Positions 62,679 to 64,000 of a stretch of 64,000 bases of DNA are shown in pieces. Position 1 is the stretch's first letter; each line of letters opens with the position of its first letter. Origin of the DNA: DASPPM01 sp052143835. Its GTDB lineage: Bacteria > Pseudomonadota > Alphaproteobacteria > JACZXZ01. Made by a program: the position numbers and the translations under genes. The notes beneath the pieces are model-generated. The model was not told where the DNA came from and made no database searches. It worked only from the letters and a program-made list of their open reading frames with translations. The DNA lies in the NCBI GenBank assembly GCA_052143835.1, contig JBKQRV010000139.1, forward strand, positions 31,821-95,820. Direction: 5' to 3'.

Positions 62679-63926
62679 ATGGCCTTGCGGACGGGATCGG
62701 ACGAAAAGCGGCCGGCCGCAACGGCGAGCTCCCGGCGAGCGCGGGCGCCCTCGACGCCGGACCGCGACGAGATGATCGCCCGCGCGCGGGCGCTGGCACC
62801 GGCACTGCGCGCGCGCGCTGCCGAGGCCGAGCGGCTGCGCGCGCTGCCCGAGGCGACCATCCGCGAGCTGCACGAGAGCGGCCTCTTCCGCGCCTTCCAG
62901 CCGCGCCGCGTGGGCGGCGGCGAGCTCGACTACGGGCTCGTCATCGAGGTGGGGACGCTCCTCGGTCAAGCCTGCGGCTCGACCGCCTGGGTGTGGTCCA
63001 ACCTCTCGAGCCACCACTGGATGCTCGCCATGTGGCCCGAGCGCGCGCAAAGCGAGATCTGGGGCAGCGACCCCGACGCGCTGATCGCCTCGGCCTTCGT
63101 CTTCCCGAGCGGCCGCGCCAAGCGCGTTTCCGGCGGCTACGAGCTCTCCGGGCGCTGGCCGTTCTCGAGCGGCATCATGCATTCGAGCTGGGTCATGGTG
63201 GGAGCACTCGTGGCGACAGCCGAGGGCGGCCCCTCCGAGCAGCGCATGTTCTTGGTACCCGCGACGAGCTACCGGGTCATCGACACCTGGCACGTGTCGG
63301 GCCTCTGCGGCACGGGGAGCCACGACGTCGCGATCGACGGCGTCTTCGTGGCGGACGCGTTCACCTTGGACGTCGAGGCGACAAAGCGCGCAGAAGCGCC
63401 CGGCCTCCGGCTCAACCCCTCGGCGCTTTACCGCATTCCGGTCTTCGCCACCTTTCCCTATCTCCTCGCGGGCCCGCTGCTCGGCATCGCCGAGGGTGCC
63501 GTCGATCATTACATCGCGAGCGCGCGCGAGCGCGCCGGCTCTTACACCGGCCAGCGCATCGCCGAGCACGCGCCGGTGCAGATCAAGATCGCCGAGGCGA
63601 CGGCCTGTTGCGCCTCGGCACGGCTCATGCTGACGGGCGATTGCGCGGAGATGATGGCGATGGCCGAGGCCCACGAGATCGCGGACGATGAGCTGCGCGC
63701 GCGCTACCGCCGCAATCCCTCCTTCTGCGCGAGGCTCTCTACGCGCGCGGTCGATCTCCTGGCCGAGGCCGCGGGTGGGGGCGGTCTCTACGAGAGCAAT
63801 CCGCTGCAGCGCGCCTTCCGCGACGCCCACGCCGCGGCGGCGCACATCTCGCTCGTGTGGGACGCGGCAGGTGCCATCTACGGCCGCGTGGCCCTCGGCC
63901 TCCCCTCCGGCAACTCGACGATCTGA
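62679..63926 (+). CDS. Flavin-dependent monooxygenase, acyl-CoA dehydrogenase fold
   Basis: A 415-residue group D monooxygenase (HpaB/HsaA/DszC-like). It has the acyl-CoA dehydrogenase fold with a C-terminal helical bundle. Motifs are LFRAFQPRRVGGGELDYG, GQACGSTAWVWSNLSSHHW, the WPFSSGIMHSSWVMVGA strand pair and the active site GTGSHDVAIDGVFV. It uses reduced FMN/FAD from a separate reductase to hydroxylate an aromatic or sterol-like ring. It closes the catabolic island; the gene ends 13 bp before a palindromic hairpin. Confidence 0.9.
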   Translation: MALRTGSDEKRPAATASSRRARAPSTPDRDEMIARARALAPALRARAAEAERLRALPEATIRELHESGLFRAFQPRRVGGGELDYGLVIEVGTLLGQACGSTAWVWSNLSSHHWMLAMWPERAQSEIWGSDPDALIASAFVFPSGRAKRVSGGYELSGRWPFSSGIMHSSWVMVGALVATAEGGPSEQRMFLVPATSYRVIDTWHVSGLCGTGSHDVAIDGVFVADAFTLDVEATKRAEAPGLRLNPSALYRIPVFATFPYLLAGPLLGIAEGAVDHYIASARERAGSYTGQRIAEHAPVQIKIAEATACCASARLMLTGDCAEMMAMAEAHEIADDELRARYRRNPSFCARLSTRAVDLLAEAAGGGGLYESNPLQRAFRDAHAAAAHISLVWDAAGAIYGRVALGLPSGNSTI

Positions 63927-63938
63927 GCGAGGCGACTT

Positions 63939-63964
63939 CCCTCTCCTCCTTCCGGAGGAGAGGG
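63939..63964. terminator. Palindromic hairpin after the monooxygenase gene
   Basis: CCCTCTCCTCC-TTCC-GGAGGAGAGGG, the same family as the element ends at 31752 and 31933. A second hairpin CCATCCCCGGG-N8-CCCGGGGATGG (63971-64000) follows and runs to the window edge. It may act as a terminator and as the left end of another MITE-like element. Confidence 0.55.
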
Positions 63965-64000
63965 AGGGGCCCATCCCCGGGACGAAGTGCCCGGGGATGG

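Noticed and set aside
1..64000. CRISPR arrays, tRNA or rRNA genes, prophage
   Set aside because: No regularly spaced direct repeats, cloverleaf sequences, rRNA segments or phage structural genes were seen.

Overview
This 64 kb, high-GC window looks like a chromosomal piece of a Gram-negative alphaproteobacterium, probably a soil or metagenomic Hyphomicrobiales/Rhodospirillales-type organism. The reasons are lpxD and an MlaA lipoprotein, a DUF3305/DUF3306/TorD-type formate dehydrogenase locus, FNR/FixK-like boxes (TTGAT-N4-ATCAA), several branched-chain and polar amino-acid ABC transporters, and a 40-residue membrane peptide of a type common in rhizobia. The species cannot be fixed from the sequence. 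No rRNA, tRNA, CRISPR array or complete insertion sequence was seen.

Layout. 0-2.8 kb: 3' end of metH, a dispersed repeat and a cytochrome b561. 2.9-18.5 kb: an envelope/lipid region. It holds a coupled desaturase-SDR-DUF6134 operon, an MlaA lipoprotein, a QseBC-like two-component system, and a seven-gene unit (lipoprotein, DUF547, TVP38-type membrane protein, class III aminotransferase, type III polyketide synthase, FAD reductase, DUF3108). This unit looks like an uncharacterised phenolic/pyrone-lipid cluster. 18.6-25.2 kb: small genes, a TetR regulator, flavin and nitroreductase-like proteins, a PLP decarboxylase with cytochrome c, a universal stress protein and an orphan Flp pilin. Three genes here carry FNR-type boxes. 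25.2-27.6 kb: a small accessory patch with a HigBA-like toxin-antitoxin pair and an HNH protein of lower GC. 27.6-33.3 kb: M20 peptidase, aminotransferase, TPR protein, a tiny membrane peptide and a WD40 protein.

33.3-43.8 kb: a vapB whose vapC has been reduced to nine codons beside a MITE-like palindromic element, a DUF2478-DUF364 fusion, a TauE exporter and a complete membrane-bound, cysteine-type formate dehydrogenase operon. 43.9-47.2 kb: lpxD-acp-ketosynthase-FabZ homolog, in which the FabZ-like protein lacks the catalytic histidine. 47.1-51.8 kb: a PDZ pseudo-protease with a C-terminal frameshift, a GST, a zinc alcohol dehydrogenase, a beta-hydroxyacid dehydrogenase and two very small genes. 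51.9-54.3 kb: a polar amino-acid ABC transporter. 54.6-63.9 kb: a catabolic island (flavin reductase, D-2-hydroxyacid dehydrogenase, Rieske oxygenase, amidohydrolase, LIV-type ABC transporter without a binding protein, flavin monooxygenase).

The strongest leads are the aminotransferase-containing type III PKS operon, the lpxD-linked fatty-acid module with a histidine-less FabZ, the vapC deletion next to a palindromic element, a dispersed repeat of about 240 bp present three times in the first 8 kb, and the cluster of FNR-type sites.
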